Positions 1 to 8,331 of a stretch of DNA of 64,000 nucleotides are shown piece by piece. The notes under the pieces are model-generated. The model did not search any database and had not been told where the DNA came from. It saw only the letters and a program-made list of their open reading frames with translations. A program made the position numbers and the translations under genes. Source of the DNA: SZAS-79 sp963844255. GTDB lineage: Bacteria; Pseudomonadota; Gammaproteobacteria; Burkholderiales; SG8-39. How positions within the stretch are numbered: the stretch's first letter is position 1; each line of letters starts with the position of its first letter. The DNA is taken from contig CAWJNP010000041.1 of NCBI GenBank assembly GCA_963844255.1, positions 81,167-145,166 on the forward strand, read 5' to 3'.

Positions 1-516
1 GCACGCCGGTTTTTCGTCGCAGGGCACAGCCAGGGGGCGGTGTTCGCCCTGCAGTACGGCGGCTTGCACAAGGTCGACGGGATCGCCGCCATCGCCCCCG
101 GCGGCCAGGTGGATGCGCGGGTCTTCATCAAGATGCTGGGGGCGCATGTGGCAAAGGCCAGGCGCATGGTCGAGGACGGGCGCGGCAACGACAGGGCGGA
201 GTTCGGCGACTACGAGGGTTCGCGCGGCGCGAGCACGGTCACCACCACGGCCGCGATCTACCTCGACTGGTTCGATCCGGAAGGTGCCCACACCTCGCGC
301 GTGTTCCGCAAGGTGCTGAAGGACACGCCGGTGCTGTATGTGTCGCCGACGCGGGACTATCTCTTTCTGCGCGCCATCCGGGACCGGGACTTCGGGATGC
401 TTCCTTCGAATCCGCACACCCGCATCGTCGAGCCGGACTCGGACCACCTGAACGCGCCCGGCGCGGCCGCACCGCATGTCATTGCGTGGATACGCGAGGT
501 GCTCGGCCGGCAGTGA
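1..516 (+). CDS. alpha/beta hydrolase, 5' truncated by window edge
   Basis: The reading frame is open from the first base, so the N-terminus lies outside the window. The visible part has the nucleophile elbow G-H-S-Q-G about 10 residues in, with Ser as the expected nucleophile, and a late S-D-H that can supply the catalytic His near the C-terminus (DSDHL). This order, with the Ser elbow first and the His last, is that of the alpha/beta hydrolase fold. The substrate cannot be inferred. The stop is followed within 3 bp by a dispersed repeat element, and the next gene on the same strand is a second, unrelated alpha/beta hydrolase. The call to superfamily is fairly secure; function is open. Confidence 0.7.
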   Translation, partial: ARRFFVAGHSQGAVFALQYGGLHKVDGIAAIAPGGQVDARVFIKMLGAHVAKARRMVEDGRGNDRAEFGDYEGSRGASTVTTTAAIYLDWFDPEGAHTSRVFRKVLKDTPVLYVSPTRDYLFLRAIRDRDFGMLPSNPHTRIVEPDSDHLNAPGAAAPHVIAWIREVLGRQ

Positions 517-598
517 AATGTACCGATATCGATACACTAACTGACACGAGACCCGCTCCTGTAGAGGACTTTATAAAATAAAAGTGAAAGAATTGTCC
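517..598 (+). repeat. dispersed intergenic element, copy A
   Basis: This is one of three related copies in the window. The core at 519-536 reads TGTACCGATATCGATACA, a near-perfect dyad with one mismatch between half-sites. Similarity to copy B continues for about 75 bp past the core, through GACA, TCC and GGACTT blocks into an A-rich end. The copy begins right after a stop codon and lies 90-100 bp before the start of the next gene, so it could also act as an operator there. The dyad resembles operators of TetR-like repressors, which is inference only. Confidence 0.6.
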
Positions 599-621
599 AA
601 ACATAACCACGGGGAATGCAG

Positions 622-1338
622 ATGGCAACCTATGTAATCGTGCACGGCGCCTGGAGCGGGGCGCACGGCTTCCGGCATGTGCGCAAACTGCTGCAGGCCG
701 CAGGGCATCAGGTCTACACCCCCAGCCTCACGGGCCTGGGCGAGCGGGTGCACCTCGCCAGCCCCCAGGTCAACCTCTCCACCCATGTGCGCGATGTCGT
801 GAACCATGTCCTGTATGAAGACCACCGCGACATCGTGCTCGTGGGTTTCTCCTACGGCGGTTTTGTGGTGACCGGGGCGCTGGAGCACATCGCGGACCGC
901 ATCCGCCACCTCGTGTACCTGGATGCCTTCGTGCCGCAGAGCGGCGAATCGCTGGCGAGCCACGTGCACGGCGAGGGGCGGGCGAAGATCGCGCTCGGCG
1001 AGCCTTGGCTGATCCCCGGTATCCCGCGCGAATTCGACGATCCTGCCGAGGGCGAGTGGATGACTGCGCGCCGCGTCCCGCATCCGCGCGGCTGCTTCAC
1101 CGAGCCGGTGTTTCTGGCAAAGCCGCTGGAGGACTACCCGTTCACGCGCACCTACATCAAGGCCACCGTGGGCGCCCCGAACGAGACCGGCAACGCGGCG
1201 TTCTGGCGCGCGGCGAAACACGCGCAAGGCTCGAAGGCGTGGAAGTACTTCGAGATCGCGACCAACCACATCATGGCGAGCAACATGCCGGAAGAAACCG
1301 CGCGGTTGCTGATGGAAGCGGGGAAGGTCGGGTTCTGA
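622..1338 (+). CDS. alpha/beta hydrolase (salicylate-esterase / hydroxynitrile-lyase-like)
   Basis: Predicted cytoplasmic 238-residue hydrolase. It opens with the strand and oxyanion segment YVIVHGAWSG, carries the nucleophile elbow G-F-S-Y-G near residue 80, and ends with the His segment ATNHIMASNMPEE. This arrangement is typical of the plant-esterase-like branch of the alpha/beta hydrolases (methyl-salicylate esterase and hydroxynitrile lyase relatives). The natural substrate is unknown. I chose the ATG at 622 rather than 616 because GGGGA at 611-615 is then correctly spaced; it abuts the 616 ATG. No partner gene suggests a pathway. Dispersed element copy A lies just upstream. Confidence 0.8.
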   Translation: MATYVIVHGAWSGAHGFRHVRKLLQAAGHQVYTPSLTGLGERVHLASPQVNLSTHVRDVVNHVLYEDHRDIVLVGFSYGGFVVTGALEHIADRIRHLVYLDAFVPQSGESLASHVHGEGRAKIALGEPWLIPGIPREFDDPAEGEWMTARRVPHPRGCFTEPVFLAKPLEDYPFTRTYIKATVGAPNETGNAAFWRAAKHAQGSKAWKYFEIATNHIMASNMPEETARLLMEAGKVGF

Positions 1339-1429
1339 ATTGCTAGGCCGTTTTGGTTATTCCGCTGGCCTGCTCGCAGCGTAATAATTTTTCGGACGCG
1401 CACCCGAATGCGCGCGTGGGAGGCACGGC

Positions 1430-3010
1430 ATGAACGCATTCAAAGGACGTCGAGCCGGACGGCATGGCTGTCTCTGTATCGTGGCATTTGCGGCAGTTCT
1501 CACTTCCAGCGCAGTGCACGCGTGGGAAGCCGACGTGCACTATGGCCTGACCAAGTGGCTGGCCATGCGGGCGGGCATCGACGAGCAGACCGCTGACAAA
1601 ATCGCACTGGCCGACTGGAACCTGGACCTGGATCCGAATCGCGATGCAATCACGGTAACGATCAAGGAGATTCTCTTTGGCGATGAAGGTAAGGTACCCA
1701 CAGCGTCCGCAAAAATTCGCGAAGACCATTTCCCGGCTGAAGGTAAGCCTGTCGGAGAAGCGCCCTCTCACCGAGCAGTGACACGCAACAACGAGTACAT
1801 ATCTGATCGAGTAATTGACACCATTGCCGGCTCCGCGGGTCCCGACAAGCTTGGAGAGGCGCTACACGCGTTTCAGGATTCCTGGTCTCATCAAGGATTG
1901 CCGTCGATCGCGTTCGATCCTTTCCTGGAGATTCGCCCCACATACGCCTGGGGGCACCCCCAGTTGCGGGGCAATTGGTATAGCCACGCCGCAGATCACA
2001 CTTTTCGCCGATTTCGCGGCGACCAGGAAGGTGCGGATCTTGTCGCGGTCGAGATGGCGGAACACACCTATGAGATGTTTGGCAAATACTGCACCCAGCA
2101 CGTTGGCAAATGCAAAGGCGCTGGGGTGGGCTGGGAAAAACATGTTGACGCAGTACGCGATTTTGCGGCACGCGATACGATCGCCGGGAAGCGTCAGTGG
2201 TTCGCCACGCATGCCAAAGATCTAAAATACTTGCCACCGCACGGCCGTGACTTCCCCGCAGACTTCCTGCTTGATACTAGCCTGCCACTGGAGACCATCC
2301 CGAGCAACTTTGTCGAGAAGGAGGGCGCATTTACGCGCCAAGTGCATTTCGATCCAGCAGACTTCCGGAAAGTGGCGTTAGGCACCTCATCCAACCCTAA
2401 AATCGAGTATGACAATTGCAGTGGTCAGGGTAAGGGGCAGGGCAAGAGTCAGGGCTTTGTGACATTCGCGGGAGATTTCGTCGACAAGTGGATGGAAAGT
2501 CGAGGCCGCAACGAAGTGCTGAAGGGTGCGATAAGCCGCGAACACATCGGGCAGCAGCTTAGGGACTGGGCTGTCGAGCCATACGAGCAGCTTACGGCGG
2601 AGAACTGGATCAAGGTCTATCTTCGCATGTGGTTCGCAAAGGATCACGGTGTAGTTCAGTATTTCGGGCATGGCTCTCCACGTGCGCGCGCGGGATATCA
2701 GGTGTTGCTACGGCAACTTGACGACAGGGCGACAGGCGACAAGGTCCTTGAGTCGGTCGCGCGCGGGACTAAGCCGCTCGAAAAGTCCAAATCTGATTCC
2801 GATTCCGGATCGAGGTTCGAATCGGAATCGAAACATGGGTTCAACATATTTACTCTGAGAGAAAATCGGTCACTTGGTTTGAAAGCAGAAGGCCTTTGCG
2901 GTCTTACGTTCAGATTCAACAGCGGAATCCCGCGCGATTCGGTCGTGATGTTCGCCGGAAGAATTTCGGGTAGCTGGCAGTTCGTACGGCTCGCCTGGAT
3001 CGCAGAATAG
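1430..3010 (+). CDS. secreted zinc-phospholipase-C/P1-nuclease-like protein
   Basis: A 526-residue protein with a cleavable signal peptide (basic N-terminus, hydrophobic stretch 14-28, cleavage expected after VHA at residue 31). The mature chain would begin with Trp32, then His37, His114, a clustered H146-x3-D150-x3-H154, and His186 and His190. An N-terminal Trp followed by spaced His/Asp ligands is the zinc-site layout of bacterial phospholipase C and S1/P1 nucleases, so a periplasmic or secreted phosphoesterase is plausible. The C-terminal 100 residues follow a Ser/Asp/Glu-rich linker and may be a separate binding domain. It is less GC-rich than its neighbours. The fold assignment rests on motif spacing only, and an uncharacterised exported protein of the same architecture is the alternative. 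Confidence 0.6.
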   Translation: MNAFKGRRAGRHGCLCIVAFAAVLTSSAVHAWEADVHYGLTKWLAMRAGIDEQTADKIALADWNLDLDPNRDAITVTIKEILFGDEGKVPTASAKIREDHFPAEGKPVGEAPSHRAVTRNNEYISDRVIDTIAGSAGPDKLGEALHAFQDSWSHQGLPSIAFDPFLEIRPTYAWGHPQLRGNWYSHAADHTFRRFRGDQEGADLVAVEMAEHTYEMFGKYCTQHVGKCKGAGVGWEKHVDAVRDFAARDTIAGKRQWFATHAKDLKYLPPHGRDFPADFLLDTSLPLETIPSNFVEKEGAFTRQVHFDPADFRKVALGTSSNPKIEYDNCSGQGKGQGKSQGFVTFAGDFVDKWMESRGRNEVLKGAISREHIGQQLRDWAVEPYEQLTAENWIKVYLRMWFAKDHGVVQYFGHGSPRARAGYQVLLRQLDDRATGDKVLESVARGTKPLEKSKSDSDSGSRFESESKHGFNIFTLRENRSLGLKAEGLCGLTFRFNSGIPRDSVVMFAGRISGSWQFVRLAWIAE

Positions 3011-3014
3011 TCCT

Positions 3015-3092
3015 AAATGTATCGATACCAGTACACAAATCGACAGGAAACACAGTCCAGATGCGGACTTGAGTAATTCAAAGTTTCAGAAT
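3015..3092 (+). repeat. dispersed intergenic element, copy B
   Basis: The core at 3018-3035 is TGTATCGATACCAGTACA, and similarity to copy A runs on to about 3092. Inside it AGTCC (3054-3058) pairs with GGACT (3065-3069) to form a small hairpin. It starts a few bases after the stop of the phospholipase-like gene, in the same orientation as that gene, and lies between convergent genes. It therefore cannot be a promoter for an adjacent start codon. Confidence 0.6.
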
Positions 3093-3113
3093 CCGGCGCC
3101 GACTATTGAAAAA

Positions 3114-3846
3114 CTAGCGGCGCAGGCTCGTGAGCACCGCCAGCACCGCTTCACGACGGACCTTCGCCGTATCGTGCGCGTCCGTCAGGTCGTGTGACTC
3201 GTGCGCCGCAAGCTTGTCGAACAGGCCCAGCGCACGCCCGGTGTCGTAGCCCGAGGCCAGCAGGATCGCCGCACCGATGCGGTCGGCTTCGCGCTCCTGC
3301 AGGCGCGCCACCGGCCGGAACGAGGCGGCGTAGTCGTCCTTGGCGAGAAATTCGAGCAGCGCGGTGCGCGCGGTCGGGGCGCGCTCGGGGCCCAGGGTCT
3401 CGGCCATGAAGGACAGCTTTTCGTAGGCGTGGCCGGCGAGGATGTGTCCGGCCTCGTGCGCGAACACCAGCGCGAGTTCGTCATCGGTCAGCGCGAGCGT
3501 GCGCACGAAGCGGGCATCGACGAGCACGGTCCGGCCGGGGAAAGCGACCGCGCCGTGGCCGAAGTCCTCGATCAGGATCGCGCGCCAGGTGGCGTTCGCA
3601 AACGCGGGGTCGACGGCGGCGACGGCTGCACCCACCCGCGACATCACCGCATCGACGCGCGCGTTCAGCGCCGCGTCCAGGTCGAGCTTCCGGTCGCGCT
3701 CGGCCTTGCGCACGTAGCTCGCGGCCAGCGCGCGCCATGCGGCTTCGGCTTCACGATTCGGGATAGACGGGGCGCGGCCGCGCGCCCGGCTCGGCGAAGA
3801 CCGACAGGCAGATCAGCGACAGCAGGATCGCGATGCACGCTTTCAT
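3114..3846 (-). CDS. exported M48-family metalloprotease (one frameshift)
   Basis: The zinc motif H-E-A-G-H and a downstream E-x2-A-D (QEREADRIG) identify an M48-type metallopeptidase domain. The ATG at 3846 opens a clear signal peptide (KACIAILLSLICLSVFAE) preceded by GGGAGG. It runs into a stop after about 30 codons, while the peptidase domain continues in another frame with no good start of its own (only GTG at 3713). Removing one base near 3766-3769 joins them into about 243 residues. I read this as one periplasmic or outer-membrane-associated protease, relatives of which act in envelope quality control. Whether the indel is real cannot be decided from the sequence. Confidence 0.75.
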
Positions 3847-3948
3847 GGACCTCCCTCCATGATTGCCCACGCGCATCCGGATTCAACCGGCAGGCGCGTG
3901 TTGCGTGCAGTATGTCTTCAGTCCTCCATAACCACAAACAAACCTTTT

Positions 3949-3976
3949 GTCCGTGCGCCAGCGCACACAGGACGGG
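3949..3976 (-). terminator. stem-loop after the secreted protein gene
   Basis: GTCCGTGCGC (3949-3958) pairs with GCGCAC..GGAC (3961-3973), with a short internal mismatch. The hairpin lies 10-35 bp past the stop codon of the minus-strand gene ending at 3985. A T6 run on the plus side (3978-3983) and a weaker T-rich stretch on the minus side make a bidirectional terminator possible. Confidence 0.45.
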
Positions 3977-3984
3977 GTTTTTTC

Positions 3985-4932
3985 TCAGGCAGGGGGCAGG
4001 GGGCGCAGGTTCTGGCTGCGTTTCATGTCGAGGTACTCTGCCTGACCGACCTCGTGCAACTGGCGCGGGAAGTTCTCGGTCGCCGCATACCAGTCGCGAA
4101 TGCGCTTTTCGAATCGCGCCGCGGGCGGCACCGACAGGGCGCCCAGGTAGGACTCGATCGCGAGGTAGTAGCGCATGGTGTTGCGCTCGGCCAGGCCGCG
4201 CATGCCCGCGATGTACTGCGGGTTGCCCTCTTCGCTTCCGGTGCGCGGATTCAGCAGGGTGAAGCCCACCTTGTCGCGACCGACAGTGGCCAGGTAGGTG
4301 TGCATGGCGATCTCCCCGAACAGGCCGTAGCCATAGGCGTACGACAGGTGCAGGTAGGTCTGCCCGTCGGGCAGCGGGATCGCCTCGAGCACGATGCGGT
4401 AGTCGCGCGTGCCCATCGGCCCCTCGGCGGCTGCGAGGCCGACGTGCAGATACGCGCTCGTGCTGGTGTACACATGGAATGCAAGTGACAGCCGCGAGGC
4501 ATCGGCCAGCGGCGCGGCCTCCTTCGGGCCGATCCAGAGGTCCAGCACCTTGCCCAGCGTGCCGGCCGACACCTGGCAGGCCTTGGTGTTGATGTGCAGG
4601 ATCATGATGCCGCACCATTCGATCGGGCTGGTGAGCGCCGTGGCGGAAGCTGCGAACGGGGCGTCGAGCAGGGCATGGATGTCGCCCATCACGATGCCGC
4701 CGCCCTCGCTCGATTGCAGCGTCAGGGGGCGATGGAACAGGTTGGGCGTTCGGATTGCCTGCGCGGCGGTGTAGTTCGCGCGCAGCGCCGCGGCCCGCGC
4801 GATGGCCGGGTCGATCACAGGCGGTGCGCCCCGTGCCGGATTGGGCGCTTCAGCCAGCGCCGGCAGCGCCGCGCAGATGCCGGCGGCGCACAGCAGGGCG
4901 GCGGCCAGGCAGCCCCGTCGAATCGCGTTCAG
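3985..4932 (-). CDS. secreted protein of unknown function
   Basis: About 315 residues. In frame upstream of a possible GTG at 4818 there is a well-formed signal peptide (RRGC start, CLAAALLCAAGICAALPALA core), so the true start must be near 4932. The only candidate there is CTG at 4932, overlapping the stop of the upstream 64-residue gene. A coupled non-canonical start, or an unseen indel, are both possible. The mature part has a G-D-I-H segment, a single WCGIM cysteine region and a tyrosine/glycine-rich centre (LSYAYGYGLFG). It resembles a family of uncharacterised exported proteobacterial proteins. No enzymatic motif is evident. Confidence 0.6.
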   Translation of the reverse strand: MNAIRRGCLAAALLCAAGICAALPALAEAPNPARGAPPVIDPAIARAAALRANYTAAQAIRTPNLFHRPLTLQSSEGGGIVMGDIHALLDAPFAASATALTSPIEWCGIMILHINTKACQVSAGTLGKVLDLWIGPKEAAPLADASRLSLAFHVYTSTSAYLHVGLAAAEGPMGTRDYRIVLEAIPLPDGQTYLHLSYAYGYGLFGEIAMHTYLATVGRDKVGFTLLNPRTGSEEGNPQYIAGMRGLAERNTMRYYLAIESYLGALSVPPAARFEKRIRDWYAATENFPRQLHEVGQAEYLDMKRSQNLRPLPPA

Positions 4933-5123
4933 TTCGATTCGTGCGGCAGCCGGTGCAGGATGCTGTCGACCTCCGCGCGCTCGTCCTCGTCTTCGTAAAT
5001 GCTGTCGCTCACGCGATCGTCGCAGGTGTCGGCCGCGTTGACCCTGAGCGCTGCATATTCGGCCTCGTGCCAGGCCCGCGGAATGGCAGTGTGCCTGGAG
5101 CTTCGCTGTGCGCTGCGTTTCAT
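4929..5123 (-). CDS. small acidic protein, 64 residues
   Basis: The ATG at 5123 follows a good GGAGGG ribosome site. The protein has a basic first half (MKRSAQRSSRHT) and a strongly acidic second half (YEDEDERAEVDS). Its stop overlaps the presumed start of the next gene on the same strand, suggesting translational coupling. No family was recognised. High GC, coding-like composition and the ribosome site support it as a real gene. It is divergent from the RIO kinase gene. Confidence 0.5.
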   Translation of the reverse strand: MKRSAQRSSRHTAIPRAWHEAEYAALRVNAADTCDDRVSDSIYEDEDERAEVDSILHRLPHESN

Positions 5124-5268
5124 GTGCCGCCCTCCTGCTTCGTTGACCTGCAGGATTTCAGCATAGGCGCGTTTGCGCGCCTTTAATGTACGGGAGCGCA
5201 CACAAAAGCAGGCTTTCGTGCATGGTGCGCGCCGCCCGGCCCGAGTTCGGCTTGGTACACTCGGGGCG

Positions 5269-6121
5269 ATGAAAATCCCGCCCAGACTCATTCCGCTGGC
5301 CGAAGAAGGCCTGATCGACGAAGTCACCCGCCAGCTGATGAGCGGCAAGGAGGCCACGGTCTACGTGGTCCGCTGCGGCGACGAGGTTCGCTGCGCCAAG
5401 GTCTACAAGGACGCCGAGCAGCGCAACTTCCGCCAGGCCGTGGCCTACCAGGAAGGCCGCCGGGTCAAGAACAGCCGCGAGGCGCGCGCCCGCGGCAAGG
5501 GCACCCGCTACGGGCGCAAGATGGCCGAGGAAGCCTGGCAGAACGCCGAGGTCGATGCGCTGTACCGTCTCGCCGCCGCGGGTGTGCGGGTGCCGCAGCC
5601 CTTCCAGTGCTTCGAGGGCGTGCTGCTGATGGAACTGGTGACCGATGCCGCGGGCAACGCCGCGCCGCGCCTGAACGACGTGGAACTCGACGAGGCCACG
5701 GCACTCGAATTCCACGCCCTGCTGCATCGACCAGGTCGTGCTGATGCTCTGCGCCGGCGTGATCCACGGCGACCTGTCGGAATTCAACATCCTGGTTGGC
5801 GCCGAGGGCCCGGTGATCATCGACCTGCCGCAGGCCGTGGACGCGGCCGGCAACAGCGCGGCCGCGGCGATGATCGAGCGCGACGTCGGCAACCTTGCGG
5901 TGTTCTTCGGACAATTCGCGCCGCAGCTGCTCGCCAGCCAGTACGGCAAGGAGATCTGGGCGCTCTTCGAGGCGGGGCTGCTCCTGCCGGGCGCAAAGCT
6001 GACCGGGCGGGTGGCGCCGGAGGCGCGTCCGGCCGACCCGGGTGCCGTGCTGCGCGAACTTGCGCTCGCAAGGAAGGAAGAGCGCGAAGCGGCCGCGCTG
6101 CGGCGCGAGGAAGCGGCCTAG
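5269..6121 (+). CDS. RIO-type serine/threonine protein kinase (one frameshift)
   Basis: A single RIO1-like kinase domain of about 283 residues. It has the glycine-poor ATP segment GKEATVYVVR, Lys in CAKVYKD, the catalytic loop HGDLSEFNIL, and the metal-binding IIDLPQAVD. The catalytic loop is reached only after removing one base near 5727: CTGCTG[C]ATC gives LLIDQVV in place of LLHRPGR. Bacterial RIO1 homologues are soluble kinases of poorly known targets; ribosome-linked roles are known for the eukaryotic and archaeal relatives. The start ATG at 5269 has only a weak GGGGCG site. The frameshift looks like a sequence error because both halves are fully conserved. Confidence 0.8.
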
Positions 6122-6165
6122 TTCCGCCGCCGATCGGGTACTGCGGGACAACAGGAGGAATGACA

Positions 6166-7152
6166 ATGCAGTTCAGAAAACTGGGGAACAGCACCCTCGA
6201 AGTTTCCGCGCTGGGCCTGGGATGCATGGCCATGACCAGCATGTACGGCCCGGTCGACGAGGCCGAGGCCATCGCCACGGTGCGCGAAGCCCTCGACGCG
6301 GGCGCGAATTTCATCGACACGGCCGACGCCTACGGCGAAGGCAGGAACGAGGAACTGCTGCGCCGCGCCTTCGCCGACGGCTATCGTGCCAAGGCGGTGG
6401 TCGCGAGCAAGTTCGGCAATGTGCGCACCCCCGAGGGCAAGCCCGCGACCAACGGCAAGCCGGACTACGTGATCGAGGCCTGCGAGAAGAGCCTGAAGCG
6501 GCTCGGCGTGGAGGTGATCGACCTCTATTACCAGCACCGCGTCGACGCGAGCGTGCCGATCGAGGACACCATCGGCGCGATGAAGCGCCTGGTGGAGCAG
6601 GGCAAGGTGCGGTTCCTCGGCATGTCGGAAGCGTCCTCGCAGACGCTGCGCCGTGCGCACGCGGTGCATCCGATCGCCGCGCTGCAGACCGAGTACTCGC
6701 TCTGGTGCCGGTTCGTGGAAAGCGACATCCTCAAGACCTGCCGCGAACTCGGCGTGGGCTTCGTGCCGTATTCGCCGCTCGGGCGCGGCATGCTGACCGG
6801 GGAAATCGCGGGCACCGCCACGCTGACCGCCGGGGACCGCCGGCGCGACCATCCGCGCTTCCAGGAAGGGAATTTCGAGAAGAACACGGCGCTGATCCGT
6901 CCGCTGATCGAGATGGCGAAGGCCAAGGGCTGCACGCCGGCGCAACTGGCGCTGGCCTGGCTGCTCGCGCAGGGGCCGGACATCGTTCCCATCCCGGGGA
7001 CCAAGCGGCGCAGCCACCTGCGCCAGAACCTCGCGGCGATCGACGTGAAACTCTCGGCCGCGGAAGCCGCGGCGCTGTCGCAGGCGATCGACGACAACAG
7101 CGTGCAGGGCACGCGCTCGCCGCAGGCGCAACTCGCCAACATGGGGATCTGA
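6166..7152 (+). CDS. aldo/keto reductase
   Basis: A 328-residue NADPH-dependent oxidoreductase of the AKR fold. It has DTADAYG, which provides the catalytic Tyr, Lys in VVASKFG, His in YYQHRVD, and the late cofactor-binding P-I-P-G-T-K-R-R segment. It belongs with the YajO/IolS-like cytosolic AKRs that reduce varied aldehydes and ketones. AGGAGG at 6153-6158 selects the ATG at 6166 over the one at 6160. It lies 44 bp after the kinase and 3 bp before the next gene, so the reductase and the esterase-like gene form a two-gene operon. Confidence 0.9.
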   Translation: MQFRKLGNSTLEVSALGLGCMAMTSMYGPVDEAEAIATVREALDAGANFIDTADAYGEGRNEELLRRAFADGYRAKAVVASKFGNVRTPEGKPATNGKPDYVIEACEKSLKRLGVEVIDLYYQHRVDASVPIEDTIGAMKRLVEQGKVRFLGMSEASSQTLRRAHAVHPIAALQTEYSLWCRFVESDILKTCRELGVGFVPYSPLGRGMLTGEIAGTATLTAGDRRRDHPRFQEGNFEKNTALIRPLIEMAKAKGCTPAQLALAWLLAQGPDIVPIPGTKRRSHLRQNLAAIDVKLSAAEAAALSQAIDDNSVQGTRSPQAQLANMGI

Positions 7153-7155
7153 ACG

Positions 7156-8322
7156 ATGCAAGCCACCGATGCACTGCTGAATGCCGCAGTTGCCGCGGGC
7201 GACGTGCCCGGCGTGGTCGCGGCGGTCACCACGGGCGGCGGCACGCTGTATTCCTCGGCACAGGGTGCGCGCGCGCTCGGTGGGCAGGTGGCGATGAGCC
7301 TCGATACGGTGATGAAGATCCACTCGATGACCAAGCCGATCGTCGGCGCCGCGGCGATGCAGCTGGTCGAGCAGGGCAGGATCGATCTGGATGCGCCCGC
7401 GGCGCAGCTGATCCCCGAACTCGGCAGCTTCAAGGTCATGGAGGGCCGGGACGCCGACGGTCAGCCGCGCCTGCGCGCGCCCAGGACCGCGATCACACTG
7501 CGCAACCTGCTGACCCACAGCGCGGGATTTACCTACGACATCTGGAACCCGGAGACGGCGCGCTACTACAAGGAGCAGAACCTCCCGCGTGCCGGTTCGG
7601 GCAAGGACATCGCGCTGCGCATCCCGCTGCAGTTCGATCCGGGCGAGCGCTGGGAATACGGCATCAACATCGACTGGGCCGGCAAGATGGTCGAGGCGGC
7701 CAGCGGCCTTCGTCTGGGCGAATACCTGCGCAGGAACCTGTTTGCGCCGCTCGGCATGGACAGCACCGGTTTCTACGTGACGCCGGAGATGGCGCCGCGC
7801 ATGGCTACGATGCACCAGCGCCAGGCCGACGGCAGCCTGGCGCTCAACCCGATGCCGGTCCCGCAGGAATACGAATTCGAGCCCGGGGGCGGCGGCCTGT
7901 ATTCGAGCGCCGAAGACTACCTGCGGTTTTTGCGCATGATGCTCAACGGGGGCAGCGGCAACGGCAACCAGGTGCTGCGTCCCGAGACGGTCGAGCTCAT
8001 GGGCAGGAATTCGATGGGCGCGCTTCGCGTGCGCATGCTGCCCACGCAGAACCCGATGCTCTCGCTGGACGCGGAGTTTTTCCCCGGCACCCCCAAGAGC
8101 TGGGGCCTGTCGTTCATGATCAACGAGACCGAGGCGCCCACCGGACGCAGCGCGGGCAGCCTCGCCTGGGCGGGCCTGGCGAACACCTATTTCTGGATCG
8201 ACCCGAAAAAGAAGTTCGCCGGCCTCCTGATGATGCAGATCCTGCCTTTCGTCGACACCCGCGCGCTGGGGCTGTTCACGGCGTTCGAGAAAAGCGTCTA
8301 CGCCTCGCTCGCCGCCGCCTGA
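7156..8322 (+). CDS. serine hydrolase, beta-lactamase/family VIII esterase type
   Basis: A 388-residue protein with the class-C-type Ser-x-x-Lys (Ser57-Met-Thr-Lys60) and a Tyr at about 168 (EYGINID), the usual general base. A WAG motif (LAWAGLANTYFW) stands where KTG lies in beta-lactamases. This combination is typical of EstB-like carboxylesterases rather than resistance enzymes. There is no signal peptide, so it is probably cytoplasmic. The start lies 3 bp after the reductase stop, so the two are co-transcribed. The pair may process an ester whose product is a carbonyl compound, which is only suggested by the coupling. Confidence 0.85.
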   Translation: MQATDALLNAAVAAGDVPGVVAAVTTGGGTLYSSAQGARALGGQVAMSLDTVMKIHSMTKPIVGAAAMQLVEQGRIDLDAPAAQLIPELGSFKVMEGRDADGQPRLRAPRTAITLRNLLTHSAGFTYDIWNPETARYYKEQNLPRAGSGKDIALRIPLQFDPGERWEYGINIDWAGKMVEAASGLRLGEYLRRNLFAPLGMDSTGFYVTPEMAPRMATMHQRQADGSLALNPMPVPQEYEFEPGGGGLYSSAEDYLRFLRMMLNGGSGNGNQVLRPETVELMGRNSMGALRVRMLPTQNPMLSLDAEFFPGTPKSWGLSFMINETEAPTGRSAGSLAWAGLANTYFWIDPKKKFAGLLMMQILPFVDTRALGLFTAFEKSVYASLAAA

Positions 8323-8331
8323 GTTTCGCGC

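Noticed and set aside
7156..8322. Beta-lactamase resistance gene
   Set aside because: There is no signal peptide, and the motif set (SMTK, Tyr, WAG) fits family VIII esterases.
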